Notes: generated by a model from the letters alone, not told the origin. DNA of 64,000 bases from Cristatella mucedo (GCA_009760855.2 WPIO01000026.1:4570501-4634500); one strand, 5' to 3'. Counted from the first letter of the stretch, positions 44,705 to 53,910 are shown. Translations and numbers: made by a program.

Positions 44705-45959
44705 TCTAGCGCCTTGCTGGCCTTGGCTTAATTTTAGCTCGAACAAGAGCTGTTCGGCGGCGGGCAAGAACTCCTTTGTCCTGGAGCAGTGAGCCAAAGA
44801 GGAGCGCCAGTGTGGTTAGAAAGCAGGAGCTTAAGAGCAAGCCAGGAAGCTCTGAAACCAACGGTGGTGATTCGGCCTTTAGAATTGGAATGATACCCGA
44901 GGGAGCTGCTGATTGATGTTGGCTGGCCTGTCAACGTCCGCCATCACTGTCAAAAAAGAATCGTCTGGAACCCATTCGCCATTCAAGCTGGACAGAGGTG
45001 CCATTCCAGTGGCCTAGTGACGGTCCAGTTGGCGACAAAAGCTTTAGCTCTGCAGGTCCTAGACTGTGGAACTCGCTTCCACAATTCTTACGCAACGACA
45101 TCTACTCTCCAGCTGCCGACTGTGGCACATCTTTTTCAGCTGTCCTGAACTGCTACTTCCATGCTACTCACTACCTCAACTGCTCTCCTAACTCTGCTAT
45201 GCTTCCCACTTTCTCTTTGTTGCATGAGACGAAGTCAGTTGGCTACCGAATGCGTACCGAAAGCCGCTTAGGCTGTGAGTGCGCTATACAAAACTCTCCT
45301 GCGTAACACCCACATGGTCTATATGACTTTGTGGAGTTACTGACGGAGATACATTACATTAATTCCTTACCGTAATGGGCCACGGTGTCGGGCCCAATAC
45401 CACTATGCTCTTGCCCTATTGTCTCAGCTAAGTATTCAAGAGTCGAGCGACGCTCGCTTTGGTTCTTTTGGTCTTTTATCTTTTGTCCGGCTTCTCTCTC
45501 CGGCTTCGCTTCGACGCCGTCGGACTCGTTTCTCTGAGAGCGAGGGAGGAGGGCCGGCTGTCCACCGGCGATGGGCGGAACCGGACGAGAGCGCTAGGAG
45601 GATTCGGTGGACTCCACAGAATACGGTCGTATCGCGCCCGAGCTGGCATTTTGTGTTTCTTTTGTGTTTTGCGTGTGAGTGCTCAAACGTGGTCTTGGCA
45701 TAAGGATTTGCCGGTGCGAGCTAGACGTGGTTGGCGTGCGTGGAGTGTTCCTTCCGCACAGGTGGAAACAGAGTCCTTGTTCTCCGGTTAGGGTTTAGGC
45801 TCCGGTTTGGCTCTGTCTATTTGGGTCGTTCCCCATTATAGACGTAAGTAGCTTCAGTGTAGAGAAGTATTCTCTCAGCAAGAGTGTTTGTGCTGTTGAG
45901 AGCGTGCGAGGAGTGTTGAGATAAAACTGAGCTATACGCGCAGCGACTTTGTGCGCTTG
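44705..45959 (+). repeat. LTR-like dispersed repeat R1, copy 2 (interrupted twice)
   Basis: Matches 8407-9589 with two interruptions. First, 45025-45356 is foreign (a fragment of the second LINE family). Second, the match stops abruptly after GACTTTGTGCGCTTG at 45959, where copy 1 continues into GCGAATAAAGC. This second break marks the left edge of the large DNA element. Only one of the ~160-bp internal units is present. Confidence 0.65.
45025..45356 (+). mobile_element. Second LINE family, 3' fragment nested in R1
   Basis: The frame reads VGDKSFSSAGPRLWNSLPQF, the usual C-terminal wording of L2/CR1-type LINE ORF2 proteins. The 3' end GTGGAGTTACTGACGGAGAT matches 19775-19800. R1 copy 1 is contiguous at this point (GTGACGGT|ATTAATTCC), so this is an insertion after R1 formed. 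Confidence 0.65.
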
Positions 45960-46076
45960 TTGTAAGAAAATTCCCCTTTTAGGACAATTCCCCTTTCAGG
46001 ACACTCATGTTCACTACGTTCACATTCAGTGTCCTGAAAAGGGGAATTGTCCTAAAAGTGGAATTTTCCTCCAACA
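45958..46076. repeat. Foldback palindrome with internal iterons at element's left end
   Basis: The two arms, 45958-46005 and 46028-46076, are near-perfect inverted repeats (a few mismatches, mostly near the outer end, and one 1-nt length difference) around a 22-nt loop. Each arm contains two tandem copies of an AATTCCCC(T)3-4(A)GGAC-type unit of about 18 bp. The palindrome starts exactly where repeat R1 is broken, so it is the left terminus, or part of it, of the large DNA element. Iterons plus foldback are features of replication origins and viral termini; that function is inferred. Confidence 0.7.
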
Positions 46077-46100
46077 CTAAAAATTGTGTCCTATGATTTT

Positions 46101-46865
46101 TTATATCTTTTTTCTGCTAATGTCTAGCATTCTATCAACAATGCCTCTTGCATAATTTTTTATCTTATTCAAACTTGATGGATTGTTTACTTAATCTTTT
46201 AAGAAATCAGTTGCAAATGAATCGTTTAACATTCCACCAATACCTAAACCCAATTTTGCCTTTGCTGCCATGATAGCAGCCACTGTTTTAGCGTCTTCCC
46301 TAACATAAGCAGGCTGCTTAGGATCAAGAGCAATACGGGCAGCACTTTCAGCAAGAACAAGGTCTGACAGATTCCGTATTTCTGTTCTTCTTGGTTCTGG
46401 CATTCCACCAGTCTCTGTATATGTATGATCATGGATAAGTGCACGATTATCAAGATCATTAACGCCTTGGTAGCCTTGTTCCATTCTTTGAGCGAACTTA
46501 GTTCCCGGACCCGCATAACTATATCTATTAGTATTATTAAAACTTCCGTCTGGAACAAATTCTGATTTTACTCCTGTTGGCAACTTTAAGTGAAATTCTC
46601 TTCCTCCAGATATCTTATTTATTATATCTACAATACCAGAGCCGTGTTTTATATTTGCCTTTAACTGTTTAAGACTTAAGTTCAACTGCATTCCAACTCC
46701 TTTCGCTTTATACTTTTCTATTCTTCTTTTTTGAGTATCAGTTACAAGAATAGATTTAGTACCGCTTAAATCAGCATGTTTTAATCCTATGGAAATCGGT
46801 TCCTTAGATTTATGAATAAGATCAATTTGGTGATCAGATAGATCAAGTTTGACTTCTTTATACAT
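46101..46865 (-). CDS. Parvovirus-like PLA2-domain virion protein
   Basis: The open frame runs from ATG 46865 to a TAA at 46191-46193 (224 residues). Past that stop the same frame stays open and protein-like for 29 codons, to 46101, so the annotated end may be a nonsense mutation. Residues 1-90 form a region with a basic KxKGxGMxLxLSxxQL segment seen in virion core proteins of this group. Residues 115-150 carry the calcium-loop motif YAGPG (117-121) and the catalytic His-Asp in LIHDHTY (H145, D146), hallmarks of the phospholipase A2 domain that parvoviruses use to breach endosomal membranes; adintoviruses have similar genes. The next 60 residues are Ala-rich helix. The start is preceded by TATATAGA directly before the ATG and shares a 47-bp spacer with the divergent HNH gene. 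Confidence 0.75.
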
Positions 46866-46912
46866 TCTATATAAACTAAAATTATATTAAACATTTATAA
46901 AACTATATATAA
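46866..46912. promoter_or_regulatory. Bidirectional promoter-like spacer with TATATAG motifs
   Basis: This 47-bp AT-only-like spacer separates two divergent start codons. The minus-strand gene has TTTATATAGA and the plus-strand gene CTATATATAA, each ending immediately at its ATG. The motif recurs before most start codons of the element (see Part 2). Confidence 0.6.
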
Positions 46913-47197
46913 ATGGATCAAGATGAAGTCACTTCTTTGAGAGAACGTGTCAATGAATTATTATCTTACAATGCTTTTACAGGTAAGTTTGTGTGGAATG
47001 AAAGTCGTGGGCGTATTTCTAGAGGAGAAGAAGCTGGAGTGACAACAGTTGGTGGTTATAGACAAATAAAAATTGATGGAAAATCGTACCTTGCTCATAG
47101 ATTAGCGTGGTTGATTGTAACTGGTAAACTAGCTTTGGATGAGATTGATCACATTGATAATGATAAACTAAATAATTATATATTAGAGGACAAGTAG
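46913..47197 (+). CDS. HNH homing-type endonuclease, possibly truncated
   Basis: A 94-residue frame from ATG 46913. The wording GKFVWNESRGR, AGVTTVGGYRQIKIDGKSYLAHRLAWL (41-67) and EIDHIDND (77-84) is that of small phage- and virus-borne HNH endonucleases, with the DH pair and the following Asn/Asp of the metal site visible. Family members normally continue for 20-60 residues after the HNH with an 'N..NLR' segment. Here the frame ends soon after KLNN and a different frame opens, so the 3' end may be frameshifted or deleted. HNH genes of this type are usually selfish passengers rather than core genes of Polintons. Confidence 0.7.
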   Translation: MDQDEVTSLRERVNELLSYNAFTGKFVWNESRGRISRGEEAGVTTVGGYRQIKIDGKSYLAHRLAWLIVTGKLALDEIDHIDNDKLNNYILEDK

Positions 47198-47198
47198 T

Positions 47199-47903
47199 AG
47201 ATGGAACTCTAGAAGTAGATAGATTAATTGCTAATAACACAAATGATTGTTCATACACAAGAGAAAGAGCTTATACATCATTTCTAAGAACTAATAGACT
47301 TTTTAATCATGAATCATTAATAGTAGAATGAAAAATAGGAACAAAAAGTGTTATTAACTTATCTAACAACACTACTGACGAAACCTTAGCAAAACTATCT
47401 GACATTAACTTAAAAAAGCCACTATACTCAAAGATAACATTAAAATAAAAGATATCACTAGAATAAATAATGATAATACTAACATTGTCAATGATGATAT
47501 TTATTATAATGTTTATGGAAGAACAGCAGAAAATAATTCATTTGTTTTAAAAGACGATAACATGACTAGAATACCTTATAGAACTATTACATCAACAGTA
47601 TCTGTAACAGTGGAAAAGTTGTCTGAAGAATATGATAATTTAATTACTAACTGCTATCATAGATTCTACTCACCAAATTTTCTTCCTTCTAATTTACTTA
47701 ATATACCTTATTCAGGAGTTGAGGGTGATTATATGTTAACTTTAAGTAATTCTATGAAAAATCTTGCTATCATTGAAGAAAGTAATAAAAAAGTAATAAC
47801 ATTCGATCTTAGTTATCCTGTACTAAGCTACGCAGGATTTAGAACACCTAGTCCTTTAGATGTTATTGAGATTAGTTTAGTTAAAAAAGTTAGAATACAG
47901 TGA
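47199..47903 (+). pseudogene. Broken gene of unknown function
   Basis: Coding-like sequence continues over 700 bp but changes frame. A first stretch (about 47180-47330) ends at an in-frame TGA, continues in the same frame to a TAA near 47446, and then a different frame runs open to TGA at 47903. The last 113 codons contain TSTVSVTVEKLSEEYDN and a C-terminal part with DLSYPVLSYAGFRTPSPLDV. It probably represents one structural gene of about 230 codons with two or more lesions. It has no recognisable family. The C-terminal wording (IEISLVKK) is compatible with a beta-rich virion protein, which is a weak inference. Confidence 0.45.
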
Positions 47904-47974
47904 TATTAAAAAAAATTAACTAACTAATCTAACTTTTTATTTTTTGTTTTTATTTTTTTTAATAATCTAATAAT

Positions 47975-48313
47975 CTAATAATCAGCAGGATTGAACTCAC
48001 CACGCTTAACAGTATCATAAACTTTAACTTGATCAAGCTTCAATCTAATATTAAGTCTTTCTTCAGAGTTGTAAGAGTCTTATGTAACATAACTACCATC
48101 GAGAATTCCAGTAACAGAAAAGTCACTTCCAAATTTATGAACTACATCAGCAATAGAACTGAACTTCAACTGTTTATTTTTTTGATCAAAGAATATACTT
48201 GGCTTGATACCAAAATCAATTCTAACTTCAATTGTAGACCTTTTACTCAAGTCATATACCTTGAAATCAAGTTTCTTACTAGACCTTTCTGCAATGTCTG
48301 TAATAGATGACAT
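47975..48313 (-). pseudogene. Small unknown protein, interrupted by one stop
   Basis: The frame from ATG 48313 is open for 77 codons to a TAA at 48080-48082, then continues in the same frame, protein-like, for 34 codons to TAG at 47975. The protein has no recognised domain; it is mixed charged with a KLDFKVYDLSKRSTIEVRID beta-like segment. Its ATG overlaps the stop of the upstream ORF (TAATG), and the upstream ORF could alternatively be its frameshifted N-terminus. No TATATAG motif precedes this ATG, which favours the single-gene reading. Confidence 0.45.
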
Positions 48314-48462
48314 TATGTCTTCAGTGATGTATAATCACATGTTGTAATATTGCTTAGAATCTTTTGAAGTCCTCTTTTCAATGTGAACTCGAACTGGTTT
48401 TCCTTTTGAATTATGACTGAAGCGTTTTCAAGAACTACGAATTTCTTATTTTGGATTTCCAT
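48313..48462 (-). CDS. 49-codon ORF, N-terminal part of the neighbouring gene or separate
   Basis: Too short for most gene finders but supported by the element's start motif: TTTATAGAA lies directly before ATG 48462. The product (KFVVLENASVIIQKENQFEF..) has no known family. It ends in TAA overlapping the next ATG by one base. Either the two are translationally coupled or they are one gene of about 160 codons split by a frameshift. Confidence 0.45.
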   Translation of the reverse strand: MEIQNKKFVVLENASVIIQKENQFEFTLKRGLQKILSNITTCDYTSLKT

Positions 48463-48486
48463 TTCTATAAAGGGTAAATAATTTGG

Positions 48487-48899
48487 TTAAATCAAATCAA
48501 TAATTCCATCGTTGTTCCAAAACCAGTCATTTCCATTAGTTTTAAGAAGATTAGACACCTTCTTCCACAATCTTTCTGATTGAACTTTTGCAATTGAAAT
48601 GTTTGAAAAGATGGTATATCACCGAAGTAACGTATTACCTCTGGCATTGGTGGTGCTCCAAAAGAATCAAAGTAAAAACACTTAGGTCCTTCTTTCTTTA
48701 ATGCAACCCAGTGATATATTGCAAGGTCTGACTTTCCAGTGTTACAAAAAAGACATTCATTCTCTAAAGGCTTTGTTAGTTCATCTCTTGCAAAGACACC
48801 TCTAAAGTTTTTTATATCTAATTCTTTTATATAATTATTTATTTCTATATCTGTCAAAGCTGACGATTTTACTTTTTTTTTAGTTTGTCTATCGCACTC
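48487..48899 (-). pseudogene. Adenain-like cysteine protease (virion maturation)
   Basis: The frame is open from 48899 to TGA 48492. Counting from TTG 48857, it carries the adenovirus-protease-type triad: His49 in IYHWVAL, Asp64 in FYFDSFGAPP, and Cys97 in QKDCGRRCL preceded by Gln94. Such proteases cleave capsid precursors in adenoviruses, Polintons and virophages. There is no ATG upstream in the frame; the frame overlaps the zinc-ribbon gene in the -1 relation (see Part 2), so the start is unresolved. Near 48540 a one-base frameshift probably alters the last 15-20 residues, because the alternative frame stays protein-like to a TAA at 48487. At about 120-135 residues it is a short member of the family. 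Confidence 0.8.
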
Positions 48900-49186
48900 T
48901 TAATCTCACCAATTATTTGTTGTTCATTTACTCCTCTTCCAATTCTTCTTCCTTGTGATAAAGATCCTTCACCAACACTTCTTCCAATCCTTCTTCCTTA
49001 TGATAAAGATCCTTCACCAACTGGAACTGGAGTACTTCTTAATCTAACAAACTTTGATTTCTTTTTATTACAGACTGTACAAATCCCCCTTACCATTCCT
49101 CTTAGTCCTTTTGTACTATCTATCTCAACATACTCTTCATGCAATGTATTAGTTGGCTTTTTACACTTCATACAATATATCTCCAT
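48869..49186 (-). pseudogene. Zinc-ribbon protein with basic 15-residue repeats
   Basis: From ATG 49186 the product begins with a two-CxxC zinc ribbon (YCMKCKK ... CTVCNKKK), followed by a basic segment. A TAA at 48998-49000 stops the frame after 62 codons, but the same frame continues to TAA 48869-48871 (105 codons). A 45-bp tandem repeat (unit GEGSLSxGRRIGR) straddles the stop; in its second copy the position equivalent to the stop is Gln. Small proteins with this zinc ribbon occur across Polintons and related viruses. The function is unknown; a nucleic-acid-binding virion or regulatory role is inferred. The gene overlaps the protease frame downstream. Confidence 0.65.
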
Positions 49187-49207
49187 ATACAAATATAAAA
49201 AATGTAA

Positions 49208-49884
49208 TATAGGATATCTTTAAAAGTTAGGTCTTTTGATTGTGTACAGGATACTACTACCGGACATGAAGAACCACTACCTAAGAAACCCATTAGAGCA
49301 TTGGTTTTAGGTCCTAGTGGATGTGGTAAGACACAGTTAGTAATGAATTGGATATTTTTAGGAAAATTAAAGTATGATATCTGTACTATTATTGCACCAA
49401 ATTTATATCAGCCGATGTATCGTTTACTTATGTAAATGACAAAAGAAAGCCCTGCTTACGTTTGGGTTAATGGAGTAGATGAAATACCAAATGTCGACTC
49501 GTATAAGAAATGTGAAAATTTTGTTGTACCAGATTATTTGATGACTGAGGATCAGTCTAAAATATCAGATTATTTTACTAGGGGGAAACATAAAGGATTG
49601 AATGTATTTTATCTTGCTCAAGGATTCACTAATATTCCTAGAAGAGATATAAGAAATAATATAAACTTTATAGTAATCTTTAAACAAAATAAAACTGATA
49701 TAGAATACATTCGCGAGTCTTATGTTGATGATATAGGAAACAAGAATTTAAAGATTGGATCGATTCTAGCACAAGGAAAGAATTTGGTTATTGTGTTATA
49801 GATCTAACTAAAACTGAAAACAATGGAAGATTTTGGTCTGTTGATGAAGAAGGAAAACAACTAATAACTATTTTCAATACTTAA
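49208..49884 (+). pseudogene. FtsK/HerA-type genome-packaging ATPase
   Basis: Packages DNA into the capsid in this virus group. Walker A GPSGCGKT lies at 49310-49333, preceded by the usual PIRALVL strand. Downstream come NFVVPDYLM at the Walker B position (only one acidic residue visible), YFTRGKHKGLNVFYLAQGF and IPRRDIRNN, the conserved sensor/arginine-finger region. Two lesions: an in-frame TAA at 49433-49435 between Walker A and B, and a one-base frameshift near 49740, after which a different frame continues with typical C-terminal wording (KEFGYCVIDLT) to TAA 49882-49884. No ATG precedes Walker A in frame, so the start is also lost or unclear. Confidence 0.85.
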
Positions 49885-49894
49885 TAGGAAAGGA

Positions 49895-51106
49895 ATGATT
49901 AACGGAAAGTTGCATCACAGGAAAAATAGAAAATACGAAGGTAGTGTTCAAGAAGCTCTTGATTTAGAAGACTTATATAGTAATTTGGAGAAGTTAAATG
50001 TTGCGACAATACTTAACAATAGTGAAGAGATAGCGAGAATAGAAGCTGAGATTGCTGCTAGAGATCAGATAGAACATAAACTAAATGAACGTGCTTTAGA
50101 GCATTCAAAAAATGATTCAGGTGGTGTTGATTTTAATAAACTTAGAGTAATGAGACCTAAACTTGCAATTCAAATGGAGACTAATAAACTAATTGAAAAG
50201 GCGATACAGCCTAAACCTAAAGAACCTCAAGATGCTTCTTTAGTTTTGGAAAAAGCAATTGCTGATATTAAATCTGGTGAACATAAAAAAGCAATTAACA
50301 GAATAAATCAAGCGAAGACTCGTGCAGCTAATCCAGAAATAAGAGAAATTCTTGATGGTGCTCAAAAAACAGTGGCAGAAGGTTTTAATGTTAATCCATC
50401 TACTGGTACTCCAAAGATTAACAAAGGATCTATAAAAGAAGTTGAAACAAGTACTACAAGTACACCAAAGAAAAGAGGGAGAAAAAGAAAAACTACTTTA
50501 CCAACTGTAAGTGTTATAGAACCTGTTATAAGTACCCCAAAGAAAAAAGGAAAAAAAGTAAAACTGCTTTACCAATTGTAAGTGTTATAGAACCTAGTAT
50601 AGAACCCGATGAAAGTGTTATAGAACCTAACACACCTCAATTTACAACTGCTATAGAAGATACTTTACCTACAATTATTGAACACCCGTGGGTTATTAGA
50701 CAAAAATTATTTGAAATTAGCATTAGACCTAATACAAGAAGAATGTCATCCAAAATGAAAGAAGATATAAAGAAAATTACAGAAGATAATTTTGTAGAGA
50801 GTCTTTATAATATCAAAGAAGAATTAGAGAATGTAGAAGAAAAAAAGAAGTATAAAACAACAAATTATTCTTGACCATATAAAATCACTGCAACCTAAAT
50901 CAGGAGAAGGATTAAAAATTGTTCCAGTGTTTGTTAATAGTGATAAAGAAGTGTTTAGTAAGATTGATTTATGGTTGAGAGAGCTTGCTGCTGGAAATAA
51001 AGGAGTTGTAAATTCAATAAGTGCTGCTGTAGACTTTTTAGCTAGATCTAGAAAAGCACCAAAGTCTTACGTTGCAAAAGTAAATAATCTTTTATTTAGT
51101 ATATAG
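49895..51106 (+). pseudogene. Basic, coiled-coil-rich protein of unknown function, frameshifted
   Basis: ATG 49895 opens a 228-codon frame rich in Lys/Glu/Ala with long helix-forming stretches (EALDLEDLYSNLEKLNVAT, EEIARIEAEIAARDQIEHK). A tandem ~70-bp repeat at about 50459-50590 encodes basic TPKKRGRKRK-type segments. The frame breaks in an A-rich run near 50557, continues in another frame, breaks again near 50845, and then runs to TAG 51106 with wording such as KIDLWLRELAAGNKGVV. The total is about 400 codons. A DNA-binding core or scaffold protein would fit its basic repeats and its place among virion genes, but no family is recognised. Confidence 0.5.
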
Positions 51107-51109
51107 AAA

Positions 51110-51970
51110 ATGAGTGATCTTTTAGGTATTACAAAAGACATACTTAAGAATGTTGAAGTTATTAGAAAAAGTAGTCAAGCAAGTAAAGAAGGGTATGTGT
51201 TCAATATTATTGGAAATTCTAGTCCACTTAGTCTTCGTGTTAATAATCCTATTTTATTTAGAAACAAAAAACCTAAAAGTTTGTTTTAAGAAGTTTGTTG
51301 GAATCAATTCCATAAAAATATTACTACTTCCAATAATACTTTTGTTTATAGAAATGCTGGTGGTTCAGAACAAACTGTAACTATAGAACCAGGAATTTAT
51401 ACCGTTGATAGTGATGACCTAAACACTGGTATTGTTGATAGAATTAATAATTATATTACTCAATCAGGATCAACAACTGATAAGTTTGTAGTTGGTGTTG
51501 ATACTGGTACTGCACACTCATGGATTACTATGCCTGTTGGATGGAGTTTTATTGCAAGTAAATCTTCTATTTCTACAGTGCTTGGTTTTACTAAACCTGC
51601 TTACACAACGGATAGCAAGTTTTCAGAGTCATATACAAATATTACTCCCACTGTTTGCACTCCAAATAAAAAGTTTTATTCTGAAGAGCAGGTAAGTATT
51701 GCAGATGTAAAACTCGTTCTTTTTAATTGTAATCTAGTTGCTCCTGGAACAAGTTATATAAATGGAAATCAAACTCAAGCTTTAAGAAGTTTTGGTTTTG
51801 ACTTTTACCCATGGGATACAATGGTTTACGAACCAAACACGCTTGAATACCACAACATTTCTACTGAAACTATTAGTGATATAACTGTTGGAATTACTGA
51901 TCAAAACTTGAAGTTGTTAGATTTTGGTGGTGAACAAATTGCTGTTGTCATTAAAATTATTGAAATATAA
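51110..51970 (+). pseudogene. Penton/minor-capsid-like protein 1
   Basis: ATG 51110 directly follows the previous stop and is preceded by TATATAGAAA. The 286-codon frame has one in-frame TAA at 51287-51289. The middle part (TIEPGIYTVDSDDLNTGIVDRINNYI as two adjoining segments) and the end (ITDQNLKLLDFGGEQ) resemble the jelly-roll vertex (penton) proteins of Polinton-like viruses, where a C-terminal 'TDQ(D/N)xxxLDF' strand is common. It lies directly upstream of two longer paralogue-like genes and 2.6 kb before the major capsid gene, as expected for a capsid operon-like cluster. Confidence 0.6.
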
Positions 51971-51977
51971 TATAAGG

Positions 51978-53051
51978 ATGACAATAAGATTAACGGGTAC
52001 TTCTTCTTCAGATTACAAAACATTATATCCTCCGATTAATTTAGGAGAAAAATCTGGATACAATGAAATTGGTTTAAGAAGAATAGAAAATACATATGTA
52101 AACATGACTATATCAAATATCTTTAGGGGTGTAAACGATAGACTTTGGTTTAAGTTTTCTCTTGGGGATGTTGGTAATCCCCAATATATTGAAATTGATT
52201 TTGGAAAAGAAGCAAATGGTACTCCTAAAACTTCAGGAACTTATGACACTAATAAGATTGTTCTTGCTTTAAACGCAGCTTTAGCACTTAAGAAGAAAGA
52301 TCCTCCTCCTAATAGAGATGGAACTCCTGGTACTGGTGCTCCTACACCAGCATTATATAATGGAAGAGCTGGAAATGGAATAAGATTTAGTGTTGATACA
52401 GATGATAAAATAGTTATGCAAGTAGCTGGTGATAGCGTTGTTTTTCTTGGAGCCAACTCTTTCATTGAAAAAAACCCAGAATTTTATAGTATTGGAGATA
52501 CCCTAGGCTTTAACTCAAACGAACAGGGAACGTTTGACAGAGACATGGTTGGCGGAACACGATATGGAGCGGTAGAAAAAGCTATGTATTTTGCTGGAAC
52601 TTATAAAGCGTGGAACAAAATTATTCAACCCGATAATACTGGCGTAAAATGGATAAGTGTTGATTGTGATTTGGTTGATAAAAAACTTAATTATATAGAG
52701 ATAAGAAAAGGGTTTTTAGACCAATCAAAATCTTTATACGTTATTGATACCGATGATATTGCCCCAGGTCAAAAAGTTGATTTACATATTCCAAATGTAA
52801 TGTATCTACCGACAAGGGGTGATATATCGCAATTAGGTGGTATTGAAGTTATATTAACAGATCAAAATAGAAATAAGCTTAATACAATTACAGATATTGT
52901 GTTTACAATAGTTATTAGAAAAAGTAAAACAAGTATAGAAGATAGTATAGAAAAAAGTAAAACAAGTATAGTAGAGAGTATAGAAAAAAGTAAAACAAGT
53001 ATAGTAGAGAGTATAGAAAAAAGTAAAACAAATATAGGAAATGAAGATTAA
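51978..53051 (+). CDS. Penton/minor-capsid-like protein 2 with repeat tail
   Basis: Intact, 357 residues from ATG 51978 (ATATAAGG immediately upstream). It shares with the next gene SGYxxxxLRRIE, GDTLGFN, YFAGTYxAWNK, WISVDCD, KVDLHIPNVMYLPTRGDI and a final LTDQNxNKL strand. The strand-rich make-up and C-terminal 'TDQN' strand link both genes to the preceding penton-like gene. The C-terminus carries four tandem copies of an 11-residue unit KSKTSIxxSIE (33-bp repeats, 52918-53038), predicted amphipathic helix and absent from the neighbours. Its last 11 bases overlap the start of the next gene. Confidence 0.6.
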   Translation: MTIRLTGTSSSDYKTLYPPINLGEKSGYNEIGLRRIENTYVNMTISNIFRGVNDRLWFKFSLGDVGNPQYIEIDFGKEANGTPKTSGTYDTNKIVLALNAALALKKKDPPPNRDGTPGTGAPTPALYNGRAGNGIRFSVDTDDKIVMQVAGDSVVFLGANSFIEKNPEFYSIGDTLGFNSNEQGTFDRDMVGGTRYGAVEKAMYFAGTYKAWNKIIQPDNTGVKWISVDCDLVDKKLNYIEIRKGFLDQSKSLYVIDTDDIAPGQKVDLHIPNVMYLPTRGDISQLGGIEVILTDQNRNKLNTITDIVFTIVIRKSKTSIEDSIEKSKTSIVESIEKSKTSIVESIEKSKTNIGNED

Positions 53052-53901
53052 ATTGTTAGGAGCTTCAAACACAGATTATAAAACTAACTATCCTCCAATA
53101 ATGCTTGGTCCTAAATCAGGGTATAAAAAAGTTTGGCTAAGAAGAATAGAATTTACTTACACATATAAAAGAATTGTAAAAATTTTTGCTCTTGAAAACG
53201 ATATGCTTTGGTTTAAAAATAATCCTACAGCGGCTAATAACTATTCCATTTCTGTTCCTCCAGGTTATTATGATAGTGTTAGATTTGTTGCAGCATTAAA
53301 TAGAGGACTAGATGGTGCTGTATCACTCTACAACTCTTCACGAAGAGATAGTACTGGAATTGTTTTTAGTGTCGGTGAAGGTGATAAGATAGTTATGAAA
53401 GTAGTGGGTGAATATGTTGTTTTACTAGCAAGTGATATCTCCGGCGTTATTAATAACATTGGAGATACCCTTGGCTTTAATACAAAGGAACAAGGAACAT
53501 ATGCCCCTGATTATGATTATGGTGATGGAAGAGAAGAAGATAAAAAAGATGAAAAATCACATTACTTCGCCGGAACTTACACAGCATGGAATAAAATGAA
53601 ATCATCTAACTTCAATGACATTGAATGGATTAGTGTTGATTGTGACATAGTTAATCATCATCTTAATTATATAGAGAGAAGAAAAGGATTTTTAGAACAG
53701 ACTTCATCTTTATATACTATTGATACAAAAGATATATCAGCAGGAGAAAAAGTTGATTTACATATTCCAAATGTAATGTATCTACCAACAAGGGGTGATA
53801 TAGAAGGAATAAGTAGTTTTATGATTACTTTAACAGATCAAAATGAAAACAAACTCGACGCTATTAAAGATGTTATAGCTACAATAGAAATTTCAAAGTA
53901 G
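53041..53901 (+). CDS. Penton/minor-capsid-like protein 3
   Basis: Intact, 286 residues. A clear paralogue of the gene at 51978-53051, matching along nearly its full length but without the 11-residue repeat tail. The start ATG overlaps the previous gene by 11 bp and is preceded by TATAGGAA inside that gene's repeat-encoding DNA, so promoter-like sequence and coding repeat coincide. Likely a vertex, spike-base or minor capsid component; this role is inferred from position and from the shared C-terminal LTDQNENKL strand. Confidence 0.6.
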   Translation: MKIKLLGASNTDYKTNYPPIMLGPKSGYKKVWLRRIEFTYTYKRIVKIFALENDMLWFKNNPTAANNYSISVPPGYYDSVRFVAALNRGLDGAVSLYNSSRRDSTGIVFSVGEGDKIVMKVVGEYVVLLASDISGVINNIGDTLGFNTKEQGTYAPDYDYGDGREEDKKDEKSHYFAGTYTAWNKMKSSNFNDIEWISVDCDIVNHHLNYIERRKGFLEQTSSLYTIDTKDISAGEKVDLHIPNVMYLPTRGDIEGISSFMITLTDQNENKLDAIKDVIATIEISK

Positions 53902-53910
53902 TATAGGGAG

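Noticed and set aside
48885..49223. Plus-strand 112-codon ORF over the zinc-ribbon gene
   Set aside because: It is antisense to the zinc-ribbon and protease coding sequence and reflects the 45-bp repeat read backwards.
52854..53072. Minus-strand Phe/Tyr/Thr-repeat ORF
   Set aside because: It is the antisense shadow of the 33-bp repeats at the end of the penton-like gene 2.
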